The notes under the pieces were generated by a model. It searched no databases, was not told where the DNA came from, and saw only the letters and a program-made list of their open reading frames with translations. The position numbers and the translations under genes were made by a program. From NCBI RefSeq assembly GCF_028285715.1, contig NZ_JANQOO010000020.1:248001-312000 (forward strand): 64,000 nucleotides of DNA, read 5' to 3'. The stretch is from Ulvibacterium sp. (GTDB lineage Bacteria > Bacteroidota > Bacteroidia > Flavobacteriales > Flavobacteriaceae). The stretch's first letter is position 1, and each line of letters starts with the position of its first letter. This document shows positions 29,258 to 38,245 of this stretch, piece after piece.

Positions 29258-29623
29258 TTAGATTTTGTTTAAATCTGAGACGGTCAGATGGTTATCCACA
29301 TTTCCCGTGTTAAGGGTAGAGGAAGGTTCAAATAACATTACATGAGCTTCTTTGGGCGCATAAGGTTTATGGTCAATTCCCTTTGGAATAATTACAAATT
29401 CCCCTGAATTTAAATACAAGGTTTTATGCTTCAACTCAATATAGAGCTCACCAGAAATCACATAAAAAAATTCATCCTCTTCTTTGTGATGATGCATGAC
29501 AAATTCGCCTTTGAATTTTGCAATTTTCACTTGTTGATGATTCAGTTCACCTAAGACCTTTGGGGACCAATAATCCCTGAATTCTTGGAATTTCTGATTA
29601 ATGTTTACTTTTTCTATTTCCAT
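29258..29623 (-). CDS. Cupin-domain protein
   Basis: 121 residues forming one cupin barrel. Motif 1 reads MHHHKEEDEFFYVISGE, with metal-binding His, His and Glu, and motif 2 reads VIIPKGIDHKPYA with the fourth ligand His. It is a small metal-dependent cupin of the mannose-6-phosphate-isomerase-like type. It is first in the run cupin-VOC-GNAT-small protein-DJ-1, which looks like a detoxification or stress operon from its contents. Confidence 0.87.
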   Translation of the reverse strand: MEIEKVNINQKFQEFRDYWSPKVLGELNHQQVKIAKFKGEFVMHHHKEEDEFFYVISGELYIELKHKTLYLNSGEFVIIPKGIDHKPYAPKEAHVMLFEPSSTLNTGNVDNHLTVSDLNKI

Positions 29624-29724
29624 GTATTTTGGTTAAGCGTTCAATTACGCAGCAAGCGATATGTCAAAATTGCATCAACTCTTATAGTTCTGTTATTTGG
29701 TTCAATGAGCTCTTTAAATAGGTT

Positions 29725-30198
29725 TCAATTAAGCACCTCGGTTTTGGGTTGATGTTTGATTGTAAAATTGCAGGAGTTCGCGATGAAGCAAAGGCGATTT
29801 GCTCTTTCATGCAAGGTATTGGCTTTCTCTATCATGCTTGAATCTTTAACCTTTACATACGGGTGAAGTGTGACTTCCGTGAAGCGTCCACCGCCGTTTT
29901 TATCTTCCTCCATAACCCCGGTAGCATGATCCAAGTACTCCAAAACAATGATGTGATTGGTCGCGCATAGATGTAAATACCACAACATATGACAGTTAGC
30001 GATAGAAGCGAGGAATAATTCTTCGGGATTATAGCGCGAAGGATCACCTCGAAAAGAGGAATCCGAGGAACCCAAAATGGAATGCTGCTTTCCTTCAATG
30101 GTGACGCTATGGTCTCTACTGTAGGATGTATAGTCTTGGGTTCCGTTATTTCGGCTTCCCGTCCACTCTAACAACGTTTGATAATAATGTTTTTTCAT
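29725..30198 (-). CDS. OsmC-family peroxiredoxin-like protein
   Basis: 157 residues of the OsmC/Ohr fold. The first redox Cys (Cys69, in LASIANCHMLWYLHLC) and a second in RLCFIANS (Cys137) are conserved, with the Arg of the RGDPSRYNPEELFLAS segment. It should reduce organic hydroperoxides. It overlaps the MarR-type gene by four bases, so both come from one transcript. An organic-peroxide response with autoregulation is the likely meaning. Confidence 0.92.
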   Translation of the reverse strand: MKKHYYQTLLEWTGSRNNGTQDYTSYSRDHSVTIEGKQHSILGSSDSSFRGDPSRYNPEELFLASIANCHMLWYLHLCATNHIIVLEYLDHATGVMEEDKNGGGRFTEVTLHPYVKVKDSSMIEKANTLHERANRLCFIANSCNFTIKHQPKTEVLN

Positions 30199-30686
30199 AA
30201 CGGATTCTTTTTAAGTTCTTCAGCAATGCGTTCACCAAAAGACGCTTTATGAAGATTGGCTTCTAAGCGCTCTAGATGCTCCATAATCTCAATGTTTTGG
30301 TCCAGGAGCTCTAGCATGACTTTCTTTCCTATCTCCCATATTTTGGTAAATAGAGGCAAATTATTTTCGGCTTTTTCGGTCAACTTAAAAATGGTTTTTC
30401 TCTTATCAATTTTGTCTTTTTCGCTTTTGAGATACCCTTTGTCAATCATCTTGTTCGTTATGGTCATAACGGATTGATGGGTAAATTTTAGTCTTTCAGC
30501 GATTTCCATTACAGAAACATTGGGCTGTTCCCTGACTATGAATAATACCAAATACCAATTGGGCTCGGTATCCATTTGTAAGTTTCGATACATGGCCCGG
30601 AGACTATGGGACATATGGTCGCTAATTCGTTTTAACCGAGTATCCAGGTTGGCGTAACCCAGCTGTCGGACCAAATCTTTGTGCAT
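30195..30686 (-). CDS. MarR-family transcriptional regulator
   Basis: 163 residues from the ATG at 30684-30686 (MHKDLVRQLGYANLDTRL). A longer frame reading from 30758 would run through the operator palindrome and is rejected. The winged HTH is clear (ISVMEIAERLKFTHQSVMTITNKMIDKGYL; DKRKTIFKLT). There is no Cys at the N-terminal dimer region as in OhrR, so the sensing mode is not obvious. It is co-transcribed with OsmC, and a perfect palindrome lies just upstream. Confidence 0.9.
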   Translation of the reverse strand: MHKDLVRQLGYANLDTRLKRISDHMSHSLRAMYRNLQMDTEPNWYLVLFIVREQPNVSVMEIAERLKFTHQSVMTITNKMIDKGYLKSEKDKIDKRKTIFKLTEKAENNLPLFTKIWEIGKKVMLELLDQNIEIMEHLERLEANLHKASFGERIAEELKKNPL

Positions 30687-30710
30687 AGAAACAAGTTTGA
30701 GCAAATATAT

Positions 30711-30740
30711 AAAAAATACGCAGTTAACTGCGTATTTTTT
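30711..30740. promoter_or_regulatory. Perfect 30-bp palindrome, probable MarR operator
   Basis: The core TACGCAGTTAACTGCGTA is flanked by A6 and T6, and all 30 bases are self-complementary. It lies 25 bases upstream of the MarR start. Immediately downstream on the minus strand, 30709-30702 reads TATATTTG, a match to the Bacteroidota -7 element TAnnTTTG. A repressor bound here would cover the promoter spacer. No clear -33 TTG was found. Confidence 0.75.
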
Positions 30741-30862
30741 ATGGTTGATTAGCTGCACAGCTTGCTGTTGACTTTGGAAGTATGCTTAGGCCTAAAATCC
30801 TCACACGCTGTAGAAGTCGCCGAGAAGCAGGCTGTTGTCTTAAAGCCATTCCAGTACCCAGC

Positions 30863-31837
30863 CTACTTTTTGGTCTCTTTTAGGATCCAATGCACTAGCT
30901 CAATTTTATTTATTCTATCCCAAGTTGATTGTGTGTTCTTTTCTTCTGATGGATTGTCCTCGGATTGTAAGATGATTAATTCTGTATTTTTATTCCCTTG
31001 TAGTTCTAATTCGGCCAAAAAACCAACCACATCGGTTGAATTGTTTTCATACATTGTCCTGAGATACTTTTTAAGCCTATATTTTATGGCGGGCTCTATG
31101 TAAGCTCTGACAACAAAGTTTTTGTAAATCCCGATATTTCTATTCTTTTCATCATAGTAGCTATAGGATGAAAAACTGTGATAATTCTCCGGTGCAGTTT
31201 TAGGAGTTCCTTTCAAATTCGTCTCCAACATATAATTTATGAATGTCGGTTCCCAAAGGTCAATATGGTTGATTCTAATATCACGTGTGTGCTGATGCCA
31301 TTTCCTTGTCCAGTCCAATGTGAAGTTGCAGATAACGATCCCTTTAATATTCAGCCAAAACCCGTCACTTCCCCTTTTCATGGATTCGATGTATTTAAGC
31401 GCCCTATGCCCTACTAGACCTGCACCTAAAAAGAATATATTTTCATTGGGTAAATTATACTTGGAAAAGGCTTTTTGAATTAGCTCATTTGTTGAGCGTA
31501 TAGATATTTCGGAAAAGTAAAAGTCGAAAGGGATTTCGGTAGAAACCGATAATACCGCAAAGCCTTTTTTGGAAGCCTCATCATACATCTGCCTTGCGCT
31601 TCGATTCTTTTTGTCATATCCAGAATCCTCTAGAAAAACAAGTACCCCTTTAACAGCTTTATCCTCCGGAAGTGTTAGCGTATAGCCCCTCTGAATATAG
31701 GGTAAAAAGTCCTTTTCCCCTTTTCCGATTTTGAGGCTATCCCTTTTCACTGGTTCGTAATATTCTACCGTTTCCTGTGCAAAAGATGTTGTGCTGAAAA
31801 CAGTAAGAAAGAATAAAAAAAATAACTTAAAAGGCAT
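30863..31837 (-). CDS. Secreted alpha/beta-hydrolase-like protein, probably catalytically altered
   Basis: 324 residues with a signal peptide (about 1-20, TSFAQ). The order of strands and helices (GVLVFLEDSGYDKKNRSARQMYDEASKKGFAVLSVST, then NENIFFLGAGLVGHRALKYIE) resembles an alpha/beta hydrolase. The nucleophile elbow, however, reads LGAGLVG, with Gly where the Ser of G-x-S-x-G would stand, so ordinary serine hydrolase activity is doubtful. The family call is an inference. It lies downstream of the S41 peptidase gene and a decayed fragment. Confidence 0.55.
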   Translation of the reverse strand: MPFKLFFLFFLTVFSTTSFAQETVEYYEPVKRDSLKIGKGEKDFLPYIQRGYTLTLPEDKAVKGVLVFLEDSGYDKKNRSARQMYDEASKKGFAVLSVSTEIPFDFYFSEISIRSTNELIQKAFSKYNLPNENIFFLGAGLVGHRALKYIESMKRGSDGFWLNIKGIVICNFTLDWTRKWHQHTRDIRINHIDLWEPTFINYMLETNLKGTPKTAPENYHSFSSYSYYDEKNRNIGIYKNFVVRAYIEPAIKYRLKKYLRTMYENNSTDVVGFLAELELQGNKNTELIILQSEDNPSEEKNTQSTWDRINKIELVHWILKETKK

Positions 31838-31881
31838 TTTGAATATTATTAGTTTTAAATGTCACGGTAAGTACCCCTTAA

Positions 31882-32049
31882 TTAGCTACGATTGTATTTG
31901 TACAATTTAAGTTTATTTTCATTGAACAACGTGTTCTCCTCTAGAGAGACTTTTCCTAAATAATTCCCATAAACTATTCTGTCTTCTTTGATAACCGCCA
32001 AAGCCAATTCAGTAATATTATTCAATGTTTCGTTTGAGCATTCCCTGTT
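31882..32049 (-). pseudogene. Decayed fragment resembling the start of a serine hydrolase
   Basis: After the TAA of the S41 gene the same frame stays open for 55 codons to a TAA at 31882-31884. The segment ELALAVIKEDRIVYGNYLG followed by KVSLEENTLFNENKL resembles the first strands of class C beta-lactamase-like hydrolases. There is no ATG start and nothing of the active site remains. It could be a remnant of a deleted hydrolase gene or of an original C-terminal extension. Confidence 0.5.
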
Positions 32050-33657
32050 TTATTCATCTGAATCCAGGCTTTTTGCCTTATCAAATAGAGACTTGGCTTT
32101 CTCATGTTCCCCAGCTTTTAAATAAGCATCGGCTAAGTTTCTCCATGCACTGGCAGAAGTTGGAAACAACCGGGTAACAAAAGAAAAAACGCCAATCCCG
32201 GTTTGTATGGCGGGCGGTCTACCACTCCTCACCAAATGCTGCCCCGCCTTACTAATTTCTGCTTCAAAATCAAAAAAATCATATCTAGAATCCTTAATCA
32301 TTTGAGGGACCTCTTCATCCAATTGTTGTATTTCGCCCCTTACAAACAAATCCGTAATGAATCTCATGGGGTTCGGTTTAAAATGGGTGTCGGAAAAAGC
32401 TAGGGCAGCATCAAGCACAGGATCCCTATTTGTTGAATATTCCGAAAAACTCATATCCACAGGAATAGCGGGTATAAGCCATTCCGCATTTTGCCATGCA
32501 GGTTTGTCCTGCCACCATGCAAACGATAAATAGACTGGGTGATGGGTGTTTGGTAAAATTACGGGGCGACTATCTCCATAAAAATTCACATTCTCGGCGG
32601 TAGGCTCTCCTAGGAATATCACATTGGTATAGTTATCCAGCTCGTTTACGAGATTTTGACATGCAGAAAATGTTCTTCTACCAATGATAACAAAAAGACT
32701 GCCAACGGTATTTATCTTCTTGTTCTCAATAATTTTTGTGACTAACGTCCTATTCTTAAAGTTATTTCCTCCTCCATTTAATCTAACATCAATGATCAAC
32801 TTCTCAACCTTATTTTTTTGAATAAAATCAAATAATCGGGAATAAAAGGTTTCCATTCTTTCATTAGGGTCATCCTCTATTTGACTGAGTCTAACGAATA
32901 CTGCTTTTTCCTTTGGCAGATATCTGAAGAAATATATTTTGTCCAATTGCTCTAGATAAAGGGGAATAATATCTTGTTCCCTTGCCTCGGACCAGTTTTC
33001 ATCTTGAAACACATAACCATATTTACGGGGTACTTCTTGGCCCACAGGCAAGGCAGAAAATTCTTTTTTGATGATTTTCCCACCCCTTTCAAGAGTGAAC
33101 TCAACCGAACTCTCAAGATTTTCAGTAATTCTTTGGGCATGAAGCACTTCCATTACTGTTAGAAAATTTATGCCATGGCTTTTAAAGAATTGCGTGTTCT
33201 CCGCGCTAACTACAGGATAAACCATATCTAGCGCATCCCTAATGGGTATTCCATTGACTTCAATCACTTTTGCGCCAACAACATCTTGGTAATCCTTATG
33301 CACTCCTTGTAGGTAAATGCCATCGGAAAACTGATATAGGTTTAGGGGCAGATAATGGAACTTAAAGGGTTCTATATTAAATCCAACAGCCATATGGCCA
33401 TATTTAAAAAGTCCAATAATTCGGGATAGCCCCACAATTATTTCATGAGGTTCTAAAGACGGGATACGGTTATACAACTTTTCTACCTCAGCATCAAAAG
33501 TTGCCTTAGTCGTTTTGACAAATAAAAAGGAGTACTCTTCATGTACTGTTTTTTGCAAAAATCTTAGGTCTTTTTGCCAATCTTTTGCAGTCGGTATTTC
33601 CTGAGCGGATACCACTAAGGATAATAAGATAAAATATAGGATACTTAGCTTTTTCAT
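32050..33657 (-). CDS. S41-type (C-terminal-processing-like) peptidase with TPR tail
   Basis: 535 residues with a signal peptide (about 1-18, VSAQ). The C-terminal half has the S41 core: IIDVRLNGGG at about 288-297 and GRRTFSACQN with the probable nucleophile Ser331. A PDZ-like segment lies at about 105-145 (GAKVIEVNGIPIRDAL). The last about 45 residues form a TPR motif (ASAWRNLADAYLKAGEHEKAKSLFDKA). The usual catalytic Lys/Asp are not obvious. It is exported and probably a periplasmic or outer-membrane peptidase. Confidence 0.8.
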   Translation of the reverse strand: MKKLSILYFILLSLVVSAQEIPTAKDWQKDLRFLQKTVHEEYSFLFVKTTKATFDAEVEKLYNRIPSLEPHEIIVGLSRIIGLFKYGHMAVGFNIEPFKFHYLPLNLYQFSDGIYLQGVHKDYQDVVGAKVIEVNGIPIRDALDMVYPVVSAENTQFFKSHGINFLTVMEVLHAQRITENLESSVEFTLERGGKIIKKEFSALPVGQEVPRKYGYVFQDENWSEAREQDIIPLYLEQLDKIYFFRYLPKEKAVFVRLSQIEDDPNERMETFYSRLFDFIQKNKVEKLIIDVRLNGGGNNFKNRTLVTKIIENKKINTVGSLFVIIGRRTFSACQNLVNELDNYTNVIFLGEPTAENVNFYGDSRPVILPNTHHPVYLSFAWWQDKPAWQNAEWLIPAIPVDMSFSEYSTNRDPVLDAALAFSDTHFKPNPMRFITDLFVRGEIQQLDEEVPQMIKDSRYDFFDFEAEISKAGQHLVRSGRPPAIQTGIGVFSFVTRLFPTSASAWRNLADAYLKAGEHEKAKSLFDKAKSLDSDE

Positions 33658-33705
33658 GATTTGTTCAATTGCTTGTTGTAGATCGCGTTCGCATTCAGTT
33701 CGTTT

Positions 33706-34968
33706 TTAGTTGACTCTATTTTTCAAAAAAGACGAAAAATAGTTTACGCCATATTTTATAACTTCTTCATCTACTTCGAACTCCGAAGTATGTGGTAACG
33801 CCTTTATTCCTTTGTCTTTGTTTGAAGCTCCCAAAAGAAACATAACCCCAGGCACTTCATATTGATAGTAAATAAAGTCCTCATTGAAATAAGGTGCTTG
33901 CCCATAAAAGTGTTTGACATTTTCTGTACCATGCATGTCCTTCAACACGGATAGGCATTCTTCGGTCAACTTTGGGTCATTGATAACGGTAGGCCTCTCC
34001 GCTGTAAATGATGTCTCGATATAAAACTCACCATATTTTGATTGGATGACACGATCCGTAATTTGTTTTGAAATGGTATTTAACCTTGTAAAGTCAGTTT
34101 CGTAATAGGTATATTCAAAAGAAGTGGTTTCATTTTCGTGACGGATAGCAGTACTGGATTCCAATATGAAATAATCGTCATACATCGTGTTCGGATTCAT
34201 CAGGCCATATTCAGGATGGGTCAAATAATCCAGAGACCAGGGTTCGCCGTTAGGTTTATGGCGAACCAGTTGTTGCATGACTTCTTGGAAAAAATCCCTG
34301 AAGCCCTCTTCGTCAATAGTACGGTCAAAAGTTAACTTTATTCTCCTCTGATAAGCGAACAGTTCATTGGGTTTGGAACTGATGGTCCCTATTTCTGTTG
34401 GAAAAACGTGAAGACCAAAAATTTCATCTGGTTGGATTTCTTCGAACAGTCCATCTTCAATCATTGATTTTGCCCCTTTGAAAGACTCCTCAGCGGGTTG
34501 GAAAATGAAATATACTGTGCCTTCAATACTATCTTTTAATTTTGAAAGCACATTTGCCATGCCAAGACCTATTGTGGTATGCACATCATGTCCACAAATG
34601 TGGGCAACTTGAGGTTTAAAGTTGAGTTTATTGTCAAATACATGTAGGGCGGCGTCCATATCGGCCCGCCAAGCAACTTTTTTGCCTTTTTTGTCCCCTC
34701 TTAAAATCCCGACCACGCCATATCCTCCAAAACCCGTTTTTACTTCCAAGCCCAAATCCAATAAATAGTCTTCCACTATTTGGGAAGTTCTCTTTTCATT
34801 TCCCGCAAGTTCTGGATGTTTGTGCAGGTCATTTCGTATGGCTACGAGTTCATCAAAAATCTCATCGGAGAGATAGATCAAGTTCTCCTGGTCCAAGTTG
34901 TGTTTCGTCGCGCCTTTTGGAACAAGGGACAAGAGTAAAGAAAAAGTAACGACCAGTTTAAGTTTCAT
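33706..34968 (-). CDS. M20-family metallopeptidase / amidohydrolase
   Basis: 420 residues with a signal peptide. The M20D layout is visible: RNDLHKHPELAGNE at the N-terminus, AWRADMDA, the metal-binding CGHDVHT, and FQPAEESFKGAKSMIEDGLF with the catalytic Glu pair. Such enzymes hydrolyse N-acyl amino acids, dipeptides or hippurate-like amides in this export context. It precedes the S41 gene by about 50 bases on the same strand; the two may be co-transcribed. Confidence 0.88.
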   Translation of the reverse strand: MKLKLVVTFSLLLSLVPKGATKHNLDQENLIYLSDEIFDELVAIRNDLHKHPELAGNEKRTSQIVEDYLLDLGLEVKTGFGGYGVVGILRGDKKGKKVAWRADMDAALHVFDNKLNFKPQVAHICGHDVHTTIGLGMANVLSKLKDSIEGTVYFIFQPAEESFKGAKSMIEDGLFEEIQPDEIFGLHVFPTEIGTISSKPNELFAYQRRIKLTFDRTIDEEGFRDFFQEVMQQLVRHKPNGEPWSLDYLTHPEYGLMNPNTMYDDYFILESSTAIRHENETTSFEYTYYETDFTRLNTISKQITDRVIQSKYGEFYIETSFTAERPTVINDPKLTEECLSVLKDMHGTENVKHFYGQAPYFNEDFIYYQYEVPGVMFLLGASNKDKGIKALPHTSEFEVDEEVIKYGVNYFSSFLKNRVN

Positions 34969-35156
34969 CTTTATTGATTTAAATTGCCGGCCGACGGTCC
35001 GCTTTTTCTTCGGTTAAGGATCAGACAGAAAAGCCCGCGTTTAGAAAATACCTTCCAAAGAGAATTCAAAAATTCAAACGCCATGAAAAAGAGTGACGAG
35101 TAGGTATTTTTGTTGATGAAACGATACGCAATGGGCCCAAATGGTAGATTTTAGGG

Positions 35157-35975
35157 CTAAACGGATAAGGAGGATTTTACCTTCTTGTAGTAGGTCTTTG
35201 ATAATGGAATCTGTAGATTATGGCGAAATTCAATTTTTGCATTTTGTGAATTTCCTCTTATTTGTTTTATGCTAGAGGTGTTGACGAGATACGATCGATG
35301 ACAATAACTTAAAAATGGGGCCTGTTCGTTAATGGCGGTCAGTGTATTTCTAAAAATAGCATGATGTACGCTATTTTCCTTTTCATAAAAAATCTCAACG
35401 TAATTCTCCGATGATTTGACAAACAATAGCTTATGTTTTTGAATGTTGATTTTTTCTCCCCTATTGGTGCCAAATAACTCAATTTCCTTTAAGGAATCTG
35501 ACGTATCTAGTTGTCCAAACGTATTCCTGAAATAAATAAAAAAGGGCAACAGGGCCAACATTATGGGAATCATGGAACTTCTAAAAAACCATAGTCCATG
35601 GCGAATGTATTCATTGGCCCCATAGCCCTGACTAAAGAAATCATTAAGAAAAATCTGGTTGTAAAAATGAATGGGGATACTTGTAATGATCACCAAAGAA
35701 ATGAATGCTATAATTTCAAACTTAATTGTCCATTTTCTATTTTGGTAATGATACCACCAAGTCTCAATCCTTGAATTGACCAAATAAAATATCGACAACA
35801 AAACTCCGAATCCCCCTAAAATTAAGTGCTTATAACTTGATTGGAACCGATCCGTGTCGAAAGGTCCTAAAAAGATCATAATCAGGGCGAGTATGCACCC
35901 TAGAACAAGGGCAATCACCAATTGATTGGTAAAGCCGAAGTTAAAGGGAATCTTTTTATTTAAAAATGTTAGCAT
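35157..35975 (-). CDS. LytTR-type DNA-binding regulator with membrane helices
   Basis: 272 residues. Four membrane helices (about 18-35, 48-66, 84-105 and 125-148) precede a C-terminal LytTR domain (about 175-270) with the typical LLFVKSSENYVEIFYE, FLSYCHRSYLVN and I.L..T..KKVK elements. It has no receiver domain, so the membrane part presumably senses or partners with a sensor. It is probably monocistronic; its target is unknown, with the neighbouring hydrolase genes as candidates. Confidence 0.85.
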   Translation of the reverse strand: MLTFLNKKIPFNFGFTNQLVIALVLGCILALIMIFLGPFDTDRFQSSYKHLILGGFGVLLSIFYLVNSRIETWWYHYQNRKWTIKFEIIAFISLVIITSIPIHFYNQIFLNDFFSQGYGANEYIRHGLWFFRSSMIPIMLALLPFFIYFRNTFGQLDTSDSLKEIELFGTNRGEKINIQKHKLLFVKSSENYVEIFYEKENSVHHAIFRNTLTAINEQAPFLSYCHRSYLVNTSSIKQIRGNSQNAKIEFRHNLQIPLSKTYYKKVKSSLSV

Positions 35976-36442
35976 TACTACCTACTCTAAACTGCCCATG
36001 GATTGTTAGACCATCACTTTTACGAAATGATGAATATAACCTTTTATCAAAATATGGTGAAAATGGCGTGTTAGGTGAAGCATTTTATGCATCGTTAATC
36101 ATTTGAAATAGGACTTCATTCTATTATAGATTATGTGCTTTCCCTAATTTCCATTTCAACATAGTCCCGATTTTGGTAGTGAATGCACAAAATGTCGGTT
36201 TCGATTTTTGAGCTATAATCACAAGTTAAAAGATGTTACATTTGGTGGGGTCTTAATCGCTTTACTTCATCAGTACCCAAAATAATTTTCCAGCCCTTTG
36301 GTGAATTCACTTCGTTTATTACAGTTGATAAAATAAACATATCCTATATTTCAATCAATATAAAATTCAATCCCCACAGCGAGGCAATAACGAAGGAATA
36401 AAAGGCTTTATGTACTTTCATGTCCGTACTAGTTATTAAAGA
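35976..36442. other. Gene-free region
   Basis: About 470 AT-rich bases upstream of the LytTR gene. All six frames are broken by stops. I see no repeat, tRNA or strong hairpin. It presumably holds the LytTR promoter and the end of the serine hydrolase transcript. Confidence 0.5.
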
Positions 36443-37705
36443 TTAGGGGTGATTGCCTTCAACTTTCATTAATTTGCCTTCAAATTCATCCAGGGTGTAC
36501 CAAATATCATAAAATTCGGCCACGCCTTTTTCCGAGCCACGGACAGAAGTATTGATCATTATAAGTTTCCCCGTTTTTGTCGTAGGCTTAAAAAACATAA
36601 AGGTGGCGATACCTGGGTCTCCTCCGGTATGTCCAATATACCCTTTGGGTGAAAAGCCCATAAAAATTCCAGTATTGTACTCGTCATCATATTCGTTGTC
36701 CGTATCCCTTTCCTCTTGGAAGTGATGGGCTTGTAGTTGTTCACGAAACAGTTCCCGGTAGCTCTCCGGGTTGAGTAAAGTGCCTTCTCCTGTATATCCC
36801 TTGATCAATTCCGATAGATACTTGGCCAGGTCTGAGCTGCTCGTGATCAAGCCACCATCCGGATAGGTGATAAGCGAATAAAATGGCAGTTTGGCCTTGG
36901 GCCCTATATATAAGGTGGAATGCTTTGAAAATTCGATATCGTCGAACGACCATCCAGAAGATGCCATTTCCAATGGTTTCAAGATATGCTCCGTAGCAAA
37001 CTGATTGAAAGATGCACCGGTGGCCCTCTCCAAAACCGCCGCAGCCAGGGTAGCTCCCACATTGCTGTATTCATAGAATTCGCCAGGTTTCGCTTTTAGA
37101 AACCCTTCCTCTTCATACCATTCCCCGTTTTCCTTCAATATCTTCTCCAGGAATTCGATGACACTAATGGACGAACTTGGTGGATTGAACACCTCAGAAG
37201 CTGCCATTAGGGAGTCAGAAACTACAACATCCTCTTTAAGGATATAGCATTGTTCATCAAACGTATCCGTATCCAATAGTGTGGATGTATGCGTGGCCAA
37301 GTGTCGGATGGTAATTGGTACTTCTGGAAATTGCGGATTTCTGACCGCAAAGGGAAGGTACTTGGATATCGGGTCGTCCAAATGCAATTGTTTAAGCTCT
37401 TGGGCCTTGAGCAAGGCAACCCCAATAAAGGTTTTGGAAACCGAACCGATATTATGGATACTATTCTCGGTATATTCCTTTTTTGCAGCTGCATCGGCGT
37501 AACCTATTCCGTTAGAATACAATGTGCCATGCTCATTGACTATAGCGACACCGAATCCGTTAATAGCGCCCTTGGAATGAATAGTTTGGAGTTTGTGCGT
37601 TAGCGAGTCCTTCGTTTGATTGATCGCAACATTTTCTTTGGGTTTGGTTTTAGGTTGACAGGAGCAAAGGGCAATAATAAATAGTACAAAAAATTGGTTT
37701 TTCAT
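36443..37705 (-). CDS. Serine hydrolase lipoprotein, beta-lactamase class C fold
   Basis: 420 residues. The N-terminus is a lipoprotein signal (hydrophobic run then LCSC, probable lipidated Cys16). The active site is complete: Ser88-x-x-Lys91 (IGSVSKTF), Tyr213-Ser214-Asn215, and a C-terminal HTGG (GHTGGDPG) as third motif. It is probably anchored in the outer membrane. It is similar in plan to the 646-residue hydrolase at 20-22 kb but lacks the long C-terminal extension. The upstream region has a TTGGCAC-containing motif like those before the TolC-like gene. Confidence 0.88.
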   Translation of the reverse strand: MKNQFFVLFIIALCSCQPKTKPKENVAINQTKDSLTHKLQTIHSKGAINGFGVAIVNEHGTLYSNGIGYADAAAKKEYTENSIHNIGSVSKTFIGVALLKAQELKQLHLDDPISKYLPFAVRNPQFPEVPITIRHLATHTSTLLDTDTFDEQCYILKEDVVVSDSLMAASEVFNPPSSSISVIEFLEKILKENGEWYEEEGFLKAKPGEFYEYSNVGATLAAAVLERATGASFNQFATEHILKPLEMASSGWSFDDIEFSKHSTLYIGPKAKLPFYSLITYPDGGLITSSSDLAKYLSELIKGYTGEGTLLNPESYRELFREQLQAHHFQEERDTDNEYDDEYNTGIFMGFSPKGYIGHTGGDPGIATFMFFKPTTKTGKLIMINTSVRGSEKGVAEFYDIWYTLDEFEGKLMKVEGNHP

Positions 37706-38245
37706 TTTTAAGAAATTAAACGTTTGTTGGTTATTTTTCTGTTCTGTGCATGAAGTATGTATACTATTGTGCCAATCTGTATTTATTTGAATAACAATGG
37801 ATTAAAATAAAATCTATTTTTTATAGTGTAAAATTATTTGACGTTTTTTGTCAATATTTTTTACACCTTACTATTGTCCTAGGTTTTGGCTTAGAGTGTC
37901 CCTATGGTACTTTTAAGCAGATACCGTCAGTGGTCCCAGTCCGCCTTCATTTCATTTCGGACGGGCAGGCTGGGTTAAACTGCTACACTCTTAAGCCATA
38001 AAAGTCCCGCTACGGCAAATATAAAACCTGTACTGAAGAATATTCGGCAAGTAGTGTATAAGCCTTTCCTTTATTCATACCCTTAATTAGGCTACAACTT
38101 AATTTGTTTCGGTAAAAAATTACGTAACCCTTGATTCTGGACATAAATTCTAAACAAGACCCTATTCCCATATTCCTGTGGGGTCGTATAGAAAAGAATT
38201 ATATCAAGGAAGAAATATGTCCAAGATTGTTAATATCTTGTTGGA
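37706..38245. other. Divergent intergenic region with repeat and candidate control sites
   Basis: 540 bases between the serine hydrolase and the nickel transporter genes. On the minus strand TTGGCACAATAGTATACAT (37754-37772, about 50 bases from the hydrolase start) resembles the repeats before the TolC-like gene. An inverted repeat TTGAC-N7-GTCAA lies at 37838-37854. A copy of the repeat that also occurs at 51.47 kb lies at 37930-37974, and its continuation (AAGTCCCGCTACGGCAAAT near 38002) also has a counterpart near 51636. Confidence 0.5.
37930..37974 (+). repeat. Direct repeat flanking the hydrogenase cluster, left copy
   Basis: GTGGTCCCAGTCCGCCTTC, then ATTTC and a GGACGGGCAGGCTGGG block. 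The right copy (51467-51506) is nearly identical apart from a few substitutions and a short deletion, in the same orientation. The homology continues with gaps (AAGTCCCGCTAC.GCAAAT..AAAACC and TACTGAAGAA). The first bases resemble the 3' end of the tRNA-Met gene. Confidence 0.75.

Noticed and set aside
37838-37854. TTGAC-N7-GTCAA as an FNR/CRP site
   Set aside because: The half-sites and spacing differ from the FNR consensus and the arms are only five bases; noted in the intergenic entry but not called.
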